From contig JBLIRR010000022.1 of assembly GCA_049472395.1 (NCBI GenBank), forward strand, positions 31,048 to 95,047: DNA of 64,000 nucleotides, in the 5' to 3' direction. A model generated the notes under the pieces. The model ran no database searches. It was not told the DNA's origin and was given only the letters and a program-made list of their open reading frames with translations. This document shows, piece by piece, positions 35,470 to 43,486 of this stretch. The stretch's first letter is position 1. Each line of letters begins with the position of its first letter. The position numbers and the translations under genes were made by a program. Source of the stretch: JBLIRR01 sp049472395 (GTDB lineage Bacteria; SZUA-182; DTGQ01; JBLIRR01).

Positions 35470-36843
35470 TCACGCAGACGAATCGAGAGTGAGTTTCAGT
35501 TTTTCCAACCGATACCGCAAAGTATTTCTGGTAATCTTCAGAAGATCAGCAGCTTTTGATTGATTCCCCCGGGCCATACGAAGAGCTTCTTTTATAAGAT
35601 TTGTTTCTACTTCTTTCAAGGAAATCCCCCCCGGAGGAATCGTAATGTTGAGGATGTCAAGATGCTGGTCGGGCAGCGCATGAGTGATCAGAAGGTTCTG
35701 TGGTGTAATAACATGGCTCTCGCATAAGATCACCGAGCGCTCCAGGCAATTTCTAAGTTCCCTCACATTGCCACGCCAGGGGTGTGAGAATAAAAGATTC
35801 AGAGCTTCTTCGGAGACTTCTTTCACCTGCTTGCCCATTTGGCGCGAAAAATACCTTAAAAAGTGTTCAACCAAAAGAGGAATATCCTCTTTATGTTCCC
35901 GCAAAGGAGGAATAGAAAGCGGAAATACATTCAATCGGAAATAGAGATCATCGCGAAAACCCCCTTCATCCACCATTTTGCGCAAGTCTTTATTAGTGGC
36001 AGCAATAATCCGGACATCAATATGAATGGAGCAAGTCCCACCGAGACGCTCATAGGTTTTCTCTTCCAGTACTCTCAATATTTTCGTCTGGGCATCAGCG
36101 CTCAGGTCCCCCACTTCATCAAGAAAGATTGTACCGGTGTGGGCCCGTTCAAATCGTCCGGGCTTTTGCTTTAGGGCACCGGCAAATGCCCCCTTTTCAT
36201 AGCCGAATAGCTCACTTTCTACAAGTGTATCGGGAAAGGCGCCACAATTAAACGCTATAAAAGGCCTGCTTGCACGTGAGCTGTTAAAATGGATGAGACG
36301 AACGAGAAGTTCCTTGCCTGTCCCACTTTCTGCCTGGATCAGGACGGTTGAGGATGTGCGGGCAACTTGGGCAGCGAGCGTGCGAAGGTTTTTAATCTGG
36401 GGGGAATCACCTATAAAATCCTTGTAATTATAGGTAGCTCCCATTGCCTTGCGCAGATTCCGATTCTCATACTTTAAATTGAAATATGCAAGCGCCTTTG
36501 CAACATTTATTTTAATCGCCTCATTTTCAAAGGGTTTGGTAATATAATCATACGCGCCCGCTTTCATCGCCTGTACCGCGGATTGTATACTTCCATAGGC
36601 GGTTATGACAATTACCGGTACCTCAGGATTCTCCTTATTTATTAAGCCTAGAAGCTCCATTCCACTTGTGCCCGGCATTTTTAAATCCGTAATCACCAGA
36701 TCATATCTATTCTGCTTAAACATGCGCCATGCTTCATTACCATCCTGTCCTACATCGATCTCATATCCTTCATCCTTAAGGATAACCTCAAGTATTCGGC
36801 GCATTTTCATCTCATCATCAGCGATTAAAATTCTCGGTTTCAT
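35470..36843 (-). CDS. NtrC-family sigma54 response regulator
   Basis: A 457-residue protein with receiver (1-120, phospho-acceptor Asp in VITDLKMPG), AAA+ ATPase (about 140-380: Walker A AESGTGKE, GTIFLDEVGD) and Fis-type helix-turn-helix (GNQSKAADLLKITRNTLRYRLEKL). The sigma54-contact loop is GAFAGA, with Ala for the usual Thr of GAFTGA, which may weaken sigma54 contact or signal a different mode. Its start overlaps the kinase stop (ATGA), so the two form a two-component pair. Confidence 0.85.
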   Translation of the reverse strand: MKPRILIADDEMKMRRILEVILKDEGYEIDVGQDGNEAWRMFKQNRYDLVITDLKMPGTSGMELLGLINKENPEVPVIVITAYGSIQSAVQAMKAGAYDYITKPFENEAIKINVAKALAYFNLKYENRNLRKAMGATYNYKDFIGDSPQIKNLRTLAAQVARTSSTVLIQAESGTGKELLVRLIHFNSSRASRPFIAFNCGAFPDTLVESELFGYEKGAFAGALKQKPGRFERAHTGTIFLDEVGDLSADAQTKILRVLEEKTYERLGGTCSIHIDVRIIAATNKDLRKMVDEGGFRDDLYFRLNVFPLSIPPLREHKEDIPLLVEHFLRYFSRQMGKQVKEVSEEALNLLFSHPWRGNVRELRNCLERSVILCESHVITPQNLLITHALPDQHLDILNITIPPGGISLKEVETNLIKEALRMARGNQSKAADLLKITRNTLRYRLEKLKLTLDSSA

Positions 36844-38309
36844 AATGACTCCATTCTTGTTACGGGAAAGAGAATAGTAAATTTTGTCCCCTTCCCTTCC
36901 TCACTTTCCACGTCAATCCTCCCTTTATGATTCTCTACTATCATATATACTATAGAAAGTCCGAGCCCATTACCCTTTCGTTTGGTGGTAAAGAAAGGAT
37001 CAAAGATTTTTTTTACGTTTTCTTGGGGAATGCCTATTCCTCTGTCTTTAAATTCCAACCGGACATACTCCGGTTTATCGCTGTGCATAGGAAAGTTCTC
37101 TGTTGAAATAATTAATTCTCCGCCGTCTTGCATAGCATCGCAGGCGTTTAAGATCATATTTAACGTTATCTCACCAACCTGCTCCTCATCAAGCCAAAGA
37201 TGAGGTATGGCGCGGTTGAACTTTCTTGTTATTCGGATCTTTCGCTCTTCAAGCCTCTGAGATTCCCAAAAGCATATCTTTTTCTCGATAATTTCATTCA
37301 GATCAACTTCACTGAAAGATGCGGGTTTGGGATTTGCAAAATTTAAGAGATTGAGGACCTTCATATTCAGAAGATTGATCTCATCATTAATATAAGCGCC
37401 GAACTCAGCTTTTTCATCCGCTGTTTTTGTCTCATCGGTGAGAATCTGGGCTGAGCTTTTAATAATACTAAGAGGATTTTTAATCTCATGAGCGACATTT
37501 GCCGTAAATTCTCCCAGGGCCGCCATCTTCTCTTTTTGTGCAAGTTGTTGGTAAGTTTTTTTTAACTCTTGTTTACTTTTTTTAAGCGATCGTGCCATTT
37601 GGTTGAAAGACCTTGCCATTACTCCGAATTCATCGCATGACTCTATCTGAATCTCTTTATCCAGATTGCCTTCAGCAACCATCTTCATGCTTTGCATAAA
37701 CTTTTCTATCGGTGCAGTAACAAAGCGACTTAAAATCAACGCCACAATAATTCCTATAACCACAGATATAATACCTGTTACCATGACCACAAAAATATTT
37801 CGTGCAATCTCTTTCCGCATGTATGCCAGTGAAAAACCAACTTGTACTGTGCCCCATTTTTGAGAATCAATAAATATTGGCACAGAGATATCATTAATAG
37901 TTGTTTTCAGGGCAGTATTATAATACGTATAAATCAAATAGGGGGATTTATTATTTGCAATCTTCTCGGTTACATCTGGCGGTACATCCGTGAAATCGTC
38001 AGGTTTGCGGGCAAGAACATGATTGTGCCTGTCCATGATCACTACATATGCGATATCCGATTTTTTTATCAGATTTTTTGCATACTCGTCCACGCTATAG
38101 AAATCGTGTCTGATAATTGGATCTATGCAGCCCTGGGCCAAAGTCTGAGTGAGGATTAAGCCTTCATCTCGCACATGGCGAAGGTAAGTATGTCTCCATC
38201 GGAAATAATTGACAATAGAAAGAATTGTTATGGTAAAGATTATTACATAGATAAAGGCATAGATAAATCTCGTTTTAAGGCTTAGTTTTTTAAGATTACA
38301 AAAGCTCAT
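36840..38309 (-). CDS. Sensor histidine kinase
   Basis: A 489-residue membrane kinase. Transmembrane helix 1 (about 15-38), a periplasmic sensor domain (about 40-170), transmembrane helix 2 (about 172-195), a HAMP domain, HisKA with the phospho-acceptor His in AHEIKNPL, and HATPase_c with N, G1 and G2 boxes (NACDAM, DRGIGIP, GNGLGLSI). It probably phosphorylates the overlapping NtrC-family regulator. Three nt separate it from the PhnD-like gene, so the binding protein likely presents a ligand to the sensor domain (inference). Confidence 0.85.
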   Translation of the reverse strand: MSFCNLKKLSLKTRFIYAFIYVIIFTITILSIVNYFRWRHTYLRHVRDEGLILTQTLAQGCIDPIIRHDFYSVDEYAKNLIKKSDIAYVVIMDRHNHVLARKPDDFTDVPPDVTEKIANNKSPYLIYTYYNTALKTTINDISVPIFIDSQKWGTVQVGFSLAYMRKEIARNIFVVMVTGIISVVIGIIVALILSRFVTAPIEKFMQSMKMVAEGNLDKEIQIESCDEFGVMARSFNQMARSLKKSKQELKKTYQQLAQKEKMAALGEFTANVAHEIKNPLSIIKSSAQILTDETKTADEKAEFGAYINDEINLLNMKVLNLLNFANPKPASFSEVDLNEIIEKKICFWESQRLEERKIRITRKFNRAIPHLWLDEEQVGEITLNMILNACDAMQDGGELIISTENFPMHSDKPEYVRLEFKDRGIGIPQENVKKIFDPFFTTKRKGNGLGLSIVYMIVENHKGRIDVESEEGKGTKFTILFPVTRMESL

Positions 38310-38312
38310 TTT

Positions 38313-39257
38313 TCACTCAGCAAATAACTCCCCCCATTGCTCGCGAATAACTTCATAGTCCTCGCGAATAATTTCATAATCACTATCTCTTGCCTCTTCA
38401 AAGCCCTCGATACCTCCGTGGGCTTTAAAATGTTCTGCTAATTCCTTAGTCTTTCCTGTTGTGCCGATCTTTAAAAAGGCTTTTTTTATCTTATTGGCCA
38501 ATTCCTTCCCCAGATCATCACGGATGCAGAAAGGGCCCAAGGGAACAGCTGCGGATTCCCAAATAATTTCCAAATCTTCCTTCTCCTTTTGATCAGAGTC
38601 TTGCCACACAGAATTAGATATGGCAATCGCATCAAAACTGCCGTTGCGAACTGCCGTAAGGGCTGAGCTATTGTTTGCGGTAAATATCATTTCGGAAAAA
38701 TATTTATTCGGATTTATCCCTTTTTTCTTCATCATTACCATGGGCAGGAGACACCCTGAGGTAGATTCTTTATCGGTAAATGCAAATTTTTTTCCCTGCA
38801 AGTCCTCTATGCACTTGATACTTTTGTCTTTTCTTGCTACTATGATGCTATGATAGTAAGAGGAGCCATATTTTATTCTTCTCACCAAGGGTAAAATTCT
38901 TTTTCCCTTGAAAGCTTGAATATAGGCAAAGGAGCCTAAAAGGCATACATCGACCTCACCATTAGTCAGGGCAGTAATAATCTCATCGTAGCTCGATCTG
39001 GTAGTAATGTTTACGGGCATCTTAAGTTCATTTGCCAGGTACACTTCTATAGGTTGCCATCTTTTTACCAATTCCTCAGGATCAATATGAGGAATAAAAC
39101 CGATATAGAGCGTTTTTTGCACCTTATTCTCTTTTTGTGTTTTTTCCACGTGCATAGTGGAGAAGATTTGAAGGGGCTTTTCCCAATACCAATATGCAGC
39201 AACAACGATTATGATTGCTAATACAATCCCGATGATAAAATTGCCTTTTTTAGCCAT
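38313..39257 (-). CDS. PhnD-like periplasmic phosphate/phosphonate-binding protein
   Basis: A 314-residue protein with an N-terminal membrane anchor (about 7-24) rather than a lipobox. It has the PhnD family layout: TLYIGFIPHIDPEELVKRW, TRSSYDEIITAL, DVCLLGSFAYI and FTDKESTSGCLLPMVMM. Members bind phosphonate, phosphite or phosphate. No ABC permease or ATPase is adjacent, so it probably serves as a sensor subunit for the kinase rather than in transport. The C-terminus carries a short internal repeat (DYEIIRE, DYEVIRE). Confidence 0.8.
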   Translation of the reverse strand: MAKKGNFIIGIVLAIIIVVAAYWYWEKPLQIFSTMHVEKTQKENKVQKTLYIGFIPHIDPEELVKRWQPIEVYLANELKMPVNITTRSSYDEIITALTNGEVDVCLLGSFAYIQAFKGKRILPLVRRIKYGSSYYHSIIVARKDKSIKCIEDLQGKKFAFTDKESTSGCLLPMVMMKKKGINPNKYFSEMIFTANNSSALTAVRNGSFDAIAISNSVWQDSDQKEKEDLEIIWESAAVPLGPFCIRDDLGKELANKIKKAFLKIGTTGKTKELAEHFKAHGGIEGFEEARDSDYEIIREDYEVIREQWGELFAE

Positions 39258-39563
39258 CCATGCATATCCTTATGTAGCATCATATAAAAAGGAAATACTG
39301 AGGAATTCTAAAATTGCAAACTCTGATATTTTTTAACAAAATTATAAGTTGTTGCCAAGAAAAGATCAAGAGCAGATTATACGAGTACGGAGGGGATACT
39401 TGAAGGGGGATACAGGATAACATATTTTTTGATATGTGATCTTGAAAAATCTTAAAGGTGAATCGTCTTATGGAACGTAGTTAATTGTTATTATCTACAT
39501 TGTACCGGTGCAGGATGGTGTTCTAAATAATATGAGTATACAAAAGGAGAAAAGGAGTAAGTT
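39258..39563. other. Divergent intergenic region without recognised elements
   Basis: About 306 nt between the minus-strand PhnD-like gene and the plus-strand CHAP-like gene. It must hold both promoters, but I see no convincing consensus or repeat. Confidence 0.4.
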
Positions 39564-40607
39564 ATGTTACGAGAAAAGATTTCATTTATTTCACATATCA
39601 TTTTTATAATCTTAGTTATTGTATCTTTTAGCAGTTTAGGTTCTTTTGCCGCTGAGAAACCCTTTCATGATTGGGTGAAACCGGTTGTAATAGAAAGGCA
39701 GTTTATCCCGAGGGAACCAACCGATGGCCGTGATGACATCCCACGGGATGAAAAAGGAGATGGAACGATTTTATCGAGTTATCATTCCGGATTGGAAGGA
39801 ACGAACTATATCATTATTGAGATAGGAACCCATGTGAATGCAGGCAGCTCGGTGTCTGAGATTCAGTTTAAGGTGGGCGATAGTTTTACTATTCACCTGT
39901 TAGGGGGCGCAGCCTATTTTGTGCCGGGAAATTCCCTGCAGTATAATCTGCCAGGAACATGCTCAGAGTGTTATAAATATATTCCCCCTGATGATTGGGA
40001 CAATATTCGCTTAGAAACTACTTCCAGTGATGGAATCCAGCTTCATCGAGTCGCGCTGGTAAAAAGCTATGAAACATTGCTTGATGAAGAGCTCGATACA
40101 TGGTTGGATAAGCATTATCAAAAAGTCATCGATTTTCATATCACCAGTGCCATAACCAAATGGGAAGATTTGGATTATACGCGGGTCACAGATTTATATT
40201 ATGCAGTTCAAGATTTGGGACAAACCGGAGCAATTAAATATGTCTCCAGCGACGTGGCATGGTGCAGTGAGTTTACCTCTTATATGATTCGAAAAAATGG
40301 CTTGAATACACCAACAGGGAGTATCGGGACCAACGATATGAAAAATTTCTTCCAGTCTAAAAGCCGTTATTATACGCCTGCTGATGTTGAAGGCGGAGTA
40401 TATAATGTTAAACCCGGAGATTATATGTCTCTGTGGAGCGGCGGCCATAGTGTGCTGTTTGTTGCATGGAAAAATGTGCCTTCAGGACAGCAACCTGAAT
40501 TCAATGAAAAAGTTGAGTTTTATACCATTGAGGGAAACTGTGGCAATAGTGTCCGAACAAAGGTGAGAGAATGGGATGATGTAGATTTTGTTGGAAGAAC
40601 GCAGTAG
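39564..40607 (+). CDS. Secreted CHAP/NlpC-like amidase-fold protein
   Basis: A 347-residue protein with a signal peptide ending near SFAAE and ribosome-binding site AAAAGGAG. The C-terminal 150 residues look like a CHAP-type papain fold: candidate catalytic Cys in DVAWCSEFTSYMI, candidate His in WSGGHSVLFVAW and TIEGNCGNS near the end. The N-terminal half (about 60-180) is an unassigned beta-rich region. CHAP enzymes cut peptidoglycan or other amides. A strong terminator follows. Assignment rests on the motif order only. Confidence 0.6.
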   Translation: MLREKISFISHIIFIILVIVSFSSLGSFAAEKPFHDWVKPVVIERQFIPREPTDGRDDIPRDEKGDGTILSSYHSGLEGTNYIIIEIGTHVNAGSSVSEIQFKVGDSFTIHLLGGAAYFVPGNSLQYNLPGTCSECYKYIPPDDWDNIRLETTSSDGIQLHRVALVKSYETLLDEELDTWLDKHYQKVIDFHITSAITKWEDLDYTRVTDLYYAVQDLGQTGAIKYVSSDVAWCSEFTSYMIRKNGLNTPTGSIGTNDMKNFFQSKSRYYTPADVEGGVYNVKPGDYMSLWSGGHSVLFVAWKNVPSGQQPEFNEKVEFYTIEGNCGNSVRTKVREWDDVDFVGRTQ

Positions 40608-40630
40608 TATGATTCTTTAAAAACCCTGAA

Positions 40631-40662
40631 ACGCACATACCGTCTTATTTCGGTATGTGCGT
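40631..40662 (+). terminator. Intrinsic terminator after the CHAP-like gene
   Basis: ACGCACATACCG (40631-40642) pairs with CGGTATGTGCGT (40651-40662), 8-nt loop, followed by TTTT. Confidence 0.8.
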
Positions 40663-40820
40663 TTTTCTGTGTGAACATCTTCTTTCTTCTCTTGTGAGGA
40701 CATAGTGATCGAGTGATTCAAGACAATAATTAATCTTTCTCATAAAATCTGTATCTTAGACTTGAATAAACTATCTTACAGTGGTATAAAACATGAAAAT
40801 ATTACGAATGAGGATGTAGT

Positions 40821-41069
40821 ATGGATTTTTCAGAAGTATTACACATTATTATCACTTTCTTTCAAAACAATTTAATTATTACTATTGCGGTTTCCATCGT
40901 GCTTGTTTTTTTATTGTTTCGAAAACCCAAACTCTTTTTCTCTCTGCTTTTCTTAGGCTTGCTTCTGGTTGGAATGCTGTATCTTGTATTGGATATAAGC
41001 TCCACAGGCAAATCTCATAAAAATAAACTGATACATCAAGATCAGTACGAAAAAATAAAGAACGACTAA
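40821..41069 (+). CDS. Small membrane protein
   Basis: An 82-residue protein with two predicted transmembrane segments (about 17-34 and 39-56) and a polar Lys-rich tail. The ribosome-binding site is GAGG, 7 nt spacing. No family recognised. It stands alone between a terminator and the bcsA relic. Confidence 0.55.
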   Translation: MDFSEVLHIIITFFQNNLIITIAVSIVLVFLLFRKPKLFFSLLFLGLLLVGMLYLVLDISSTGKSHKNKLIHQDQYEKIKND

Positions 41070-41140
41070 CTGCGGTAGTATGTGCTCAATTCTTCTGCAT
41101 AGGTCTAACCCCGTCTTTCGCTCTGTGGCTTGGATAAACT

Positions 41141-41161
41141 ACTCCGCTGCAATCGGCGGGG
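41141..41161. repeat. GC-rich REP-like palindrome
   Basis: CTCCGCTG-CAA-TCGGCGGGG forms a short GC-rich hairpin in an otherwise AT-rich gap, immediately left of the bcsA relic. I recall similar elements from repeats in other genomes, but no second copy was seen in this window. Confidence 0.3.
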
Positions 41162-41178
41162 AATTAAACCCTAAGGGA

Positions 41179-41289
41179 TTAAACATATCCTGTTTATTGG
41201 GAATACGCAAGGTGCTTCGAAAGGCTCTTTGGAAAATACAGATCGTAAACCAGCAGATAAGAAATGCGATCTTAATGAATTTATGAAAG
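41179..41289 (-). pseudogene. Relic of a second bcsA copy with in-frame internal deletion
   Basis: 41179-41237 matches 44960-45018 of the cellulose synthase gene at 53 of 59 positions, and 41238-41289 matches 45562-45613 at 51 of 52. The two parts are joined directly, so 543 nt (181 codons exactly) are missing between them. Read on the minus strand, the join is in frame (HKFIKIAFLIC ... IFQRAFRS). No start, stop or flanking homology remains. It lies 68 nt beyond the end of the cellulose locus. Confidence 0.8.
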
Positions 41290-41356
41290 AAGAGTATAAC
41301 AATAAAAGAAGAACTTTACTATTTCCTTCGTTATGCGGGAATTTATAAAGTATTCG

Positions 41357-43486
41357 TCAAAATGTATAGCTAAGGTGAGCTGTCAAGGCATATCTGCGAT
41401 ACACTTCGGCGATTTGATAATAAGAGGCTTTTACCATGAAATGAAGCGAGGTCTTAAGTTTCACATGATAGGCAAGATCTAGGTCTGCACCGGTCTTCTG
41501 CTCATCTTCACCGGAATGCCCCTGCGTGTATTGGAAACTGGGGCCCACGCTCACATGCAGTTCTCTATCCCCTTGGAGCTGATAGCTGACTTTCAGATGG
41601 AGCACATTGTTTATGAAAAGGGCCGGACTGAAATAACCTCCGGCATAGGGCTCATCACTATTGTCAATGAACCCTGAGTTGTCCTTATCATAATGATATA
41701 TCTGCAATTTATAGAAAGTAGAGAAAGCACATGCCCCGGAATGAAATAAATGGAATAGGGCATCGGCATCAGCGCCGACCAAGGGATTACTGCTTGTTGA
41801 ATCCGCACTCACATACCCCAGATAGGGCATAGCCGAGGCCTGTATCCGCTCATTTTGATGAGCAAATCTGCAAAATGCGGTATTTGACCTGGCAGATCCG
41901 ATTTTCCTTTGGGACACTTCGTCCCTCTCTCCCATGATGGCGAGCAAGGAGTCGTACTTAAAGTCACGTCTGATTCCTGATGTGATCAGCACACGGTTAT
42001 TTTGAACCGAGTAGTGGACAAGAAATTCGGCGTCATCCTCCGCTCCTTGAAGATCGTGATATTTCCATTCCGCATCAATCCGTCGTGTAGGACCGACACG
42101 GCCTTGAAGGCTCAGTTTATAAAAGGTCCCATCGACATCGGTTTCGTCATTGCAGTATTTTTGCACACCGATTTCAGCTCCAGCTGTCAAAAATGGCGTT
42201 ATATCGGCATTGCCGCCTGCATTCAGTGAAAACCAGGAATAATCGTAATGGCTGTCGTCACTCACCTGGGTTAGATAGGTAAAGCCTGTGTTAATCTTGG
42301 GTTCACGACCCTTCATGAGATCATCCTTAATCCGGTCAGCGGCCTTATCTTGTGAATTGTATCTGAGCGCGCGCTTGGAGTGGTAAATGGCGCGATCATT
42401 ATCGCCCCGCCAGGCATAGGCAGCAGCCAATTCGCGATGAGCAGCGCTGTGTCCCGGATTCTGTTTTATCAGAATATGATAGTGCGTGATTGCCGAATCA
42501 ATTGTCTCAAAGTGTGCGCCAAGAAGCCTCGCAATTTTAAGACGAACACCGGCATCCTTAGGGTTGGTGTGCAGGAGCTGTTCATACTGTTTTCTTGCTT
42601 CCTCAAATGTAGACTTATTTCCTGCCAAATGATCGGCATAGGCCAGACGCGTTTCATAATCGTTCCTTTCTTTCAAGACGATTTGAAACTGCTCTGTGGC
42701 CTGGTTAAAATGGCGATCACTTTTTGCCAGTGCTTTGGCATATTCTGTTCGAAGGTCCATGTTGGCAGGCTTCTGGTTGACTAATTTTTCATACAGCTCT
42801 ATAGCCTTTGACGTGTAGTTTGAATCTTTATAATAGAGCCTTGCGAGCTGATGCTGAATAGGGAATTGATCCGGATATTCGCCGGCTTCTTTTTCATACT
42901 CTTTGATGGCGTCACTCAAATACCGGTCATCCCAGATCAGCAGTGTGCGATATTCCTTTTTGAGATTAACATCGTGAGGTTTATTCTTAATCAGAATCTT
43001 ATATTCAGCGAGAGCCTCATCAAGTGTAGTTTTATCCCCGGCCAGCAGCTTTGCCAGCCGGTGTCTGCTTTCATGATGAGACTTTATTGTGAGTCCCATG
43101 CGATAGTATTGGATTGCATCTTCTTTGCGATATGAAAACCGCGCATCTTCAAGGTAGTGTGCTTGCTTGAAAGCAATCTCAGCATCATCGGGGAAGCGTT
43201 TTAAATAGCGATCATAATGCTCAATTGCTTTATCGGTGAGACCTTGCAATTCATATGAGAGTCCCAGCTGCCGCATTGCCTCGCGATTATTGGGATTAAT
43301 AGCAAGAAGCTTTTCAAAGGCCTCGATAGCCGCTTTGTAGTTCTTGATTTTCATATTGGCCTTGCCCCGGGACATATACCAGCTTTCTTTGAACATGCCT
43401 GCATGAACTTTCCTCCCCGGGCAAAACGCCAGAAAAAGCCAGACCATCGCCATACAAAAAATTAATTTCATCATAGGGATTCGCAT
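41357..43486 (-). CDS. TPR/outer-membrane barrel polysaccharide exporter (BcsC/PgaA-like)
   Basis: A 709-residue protein with a signal peptide ending near VHAG, about ten TPR-like repeats (residues 35-395) and a C-terminal beta-barrel domain (about 410-709) ending in Phe (LSYTF), as in outer-membrane porins. This is the architecture of exporters such as BcsC or PgaA, which pass a glycan through the outer membrane. Its 5' end overlaps the synthase gene by 16 nt; the second ATG (43474) would give an ATGA overlap. No canonical Shine-Dalgarno, so coupling is likely. Confidence 0.75.
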   Translation of the reverse strand: MRIPMMKLIFCMAMVWLFLAFCPGRKVHAGMFKESWYMSRGKANMKIKNYKAAIEAFEKLLAINPNNREAMRQLGLSYELQGLTDKAIEHYDRYLKRFPDDAEIAFKQAHYLEDARFSYRKEDAIQYYRMGLTIKSHHESRHRLAKLLAGDKTTLDEALAEYKILIKNKPHDVNLKKEYRTLLIWDDRYLSDAIKEYEKEAGEYPDQFPIQHQLARLYYKDSNYTSKAIELYEKLVNQKPANMDLRTEYAKALAKSDRHFNQATEQFQIVLKERNDYETRLAYADHLAGNKSTFEEARKQYEQLLHTNPKDAGVRLKIARLLGAHFETIDSAITHYHILIKQNPGHSAAHRELAAAYAWRGDNDRAIYHSKRALRYNSQDKAADRIKDDLMKGREPKINTGFTYLTQVSDDSHYDYSWFSLNAGGNADITPFLTAGAEIGVQKYCNDETDVDGTFYKLSLQGRVGPTRRIDAEWKYHDLQGAEDDAEFLVHYSVQNNRVLITSGIRRDFKYDSLLAIMGERDEVSQRKIGSARSNTAFCRFAHQNERIQASAMPYLGYVSADSTSSNPLVGADADALFHLFHSGACAFSTFYKLQIYHYDKDNSGFIDNSDEPYAGGYFSPALFINNVLHLKVSYQLQGDRELHVSVGPSFQYTQGHSGEDEQKTGADLDLAYHVKLKTSLHFMVKASYYQIAEVYRRYALTAHLSYTF

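Noticed and set aside
41080..41286. 68-codon plus-strand frame
   Set aside because: It runs antisense through the bcsA relic and a palindrome; no ribosome-binding site or family likeness.
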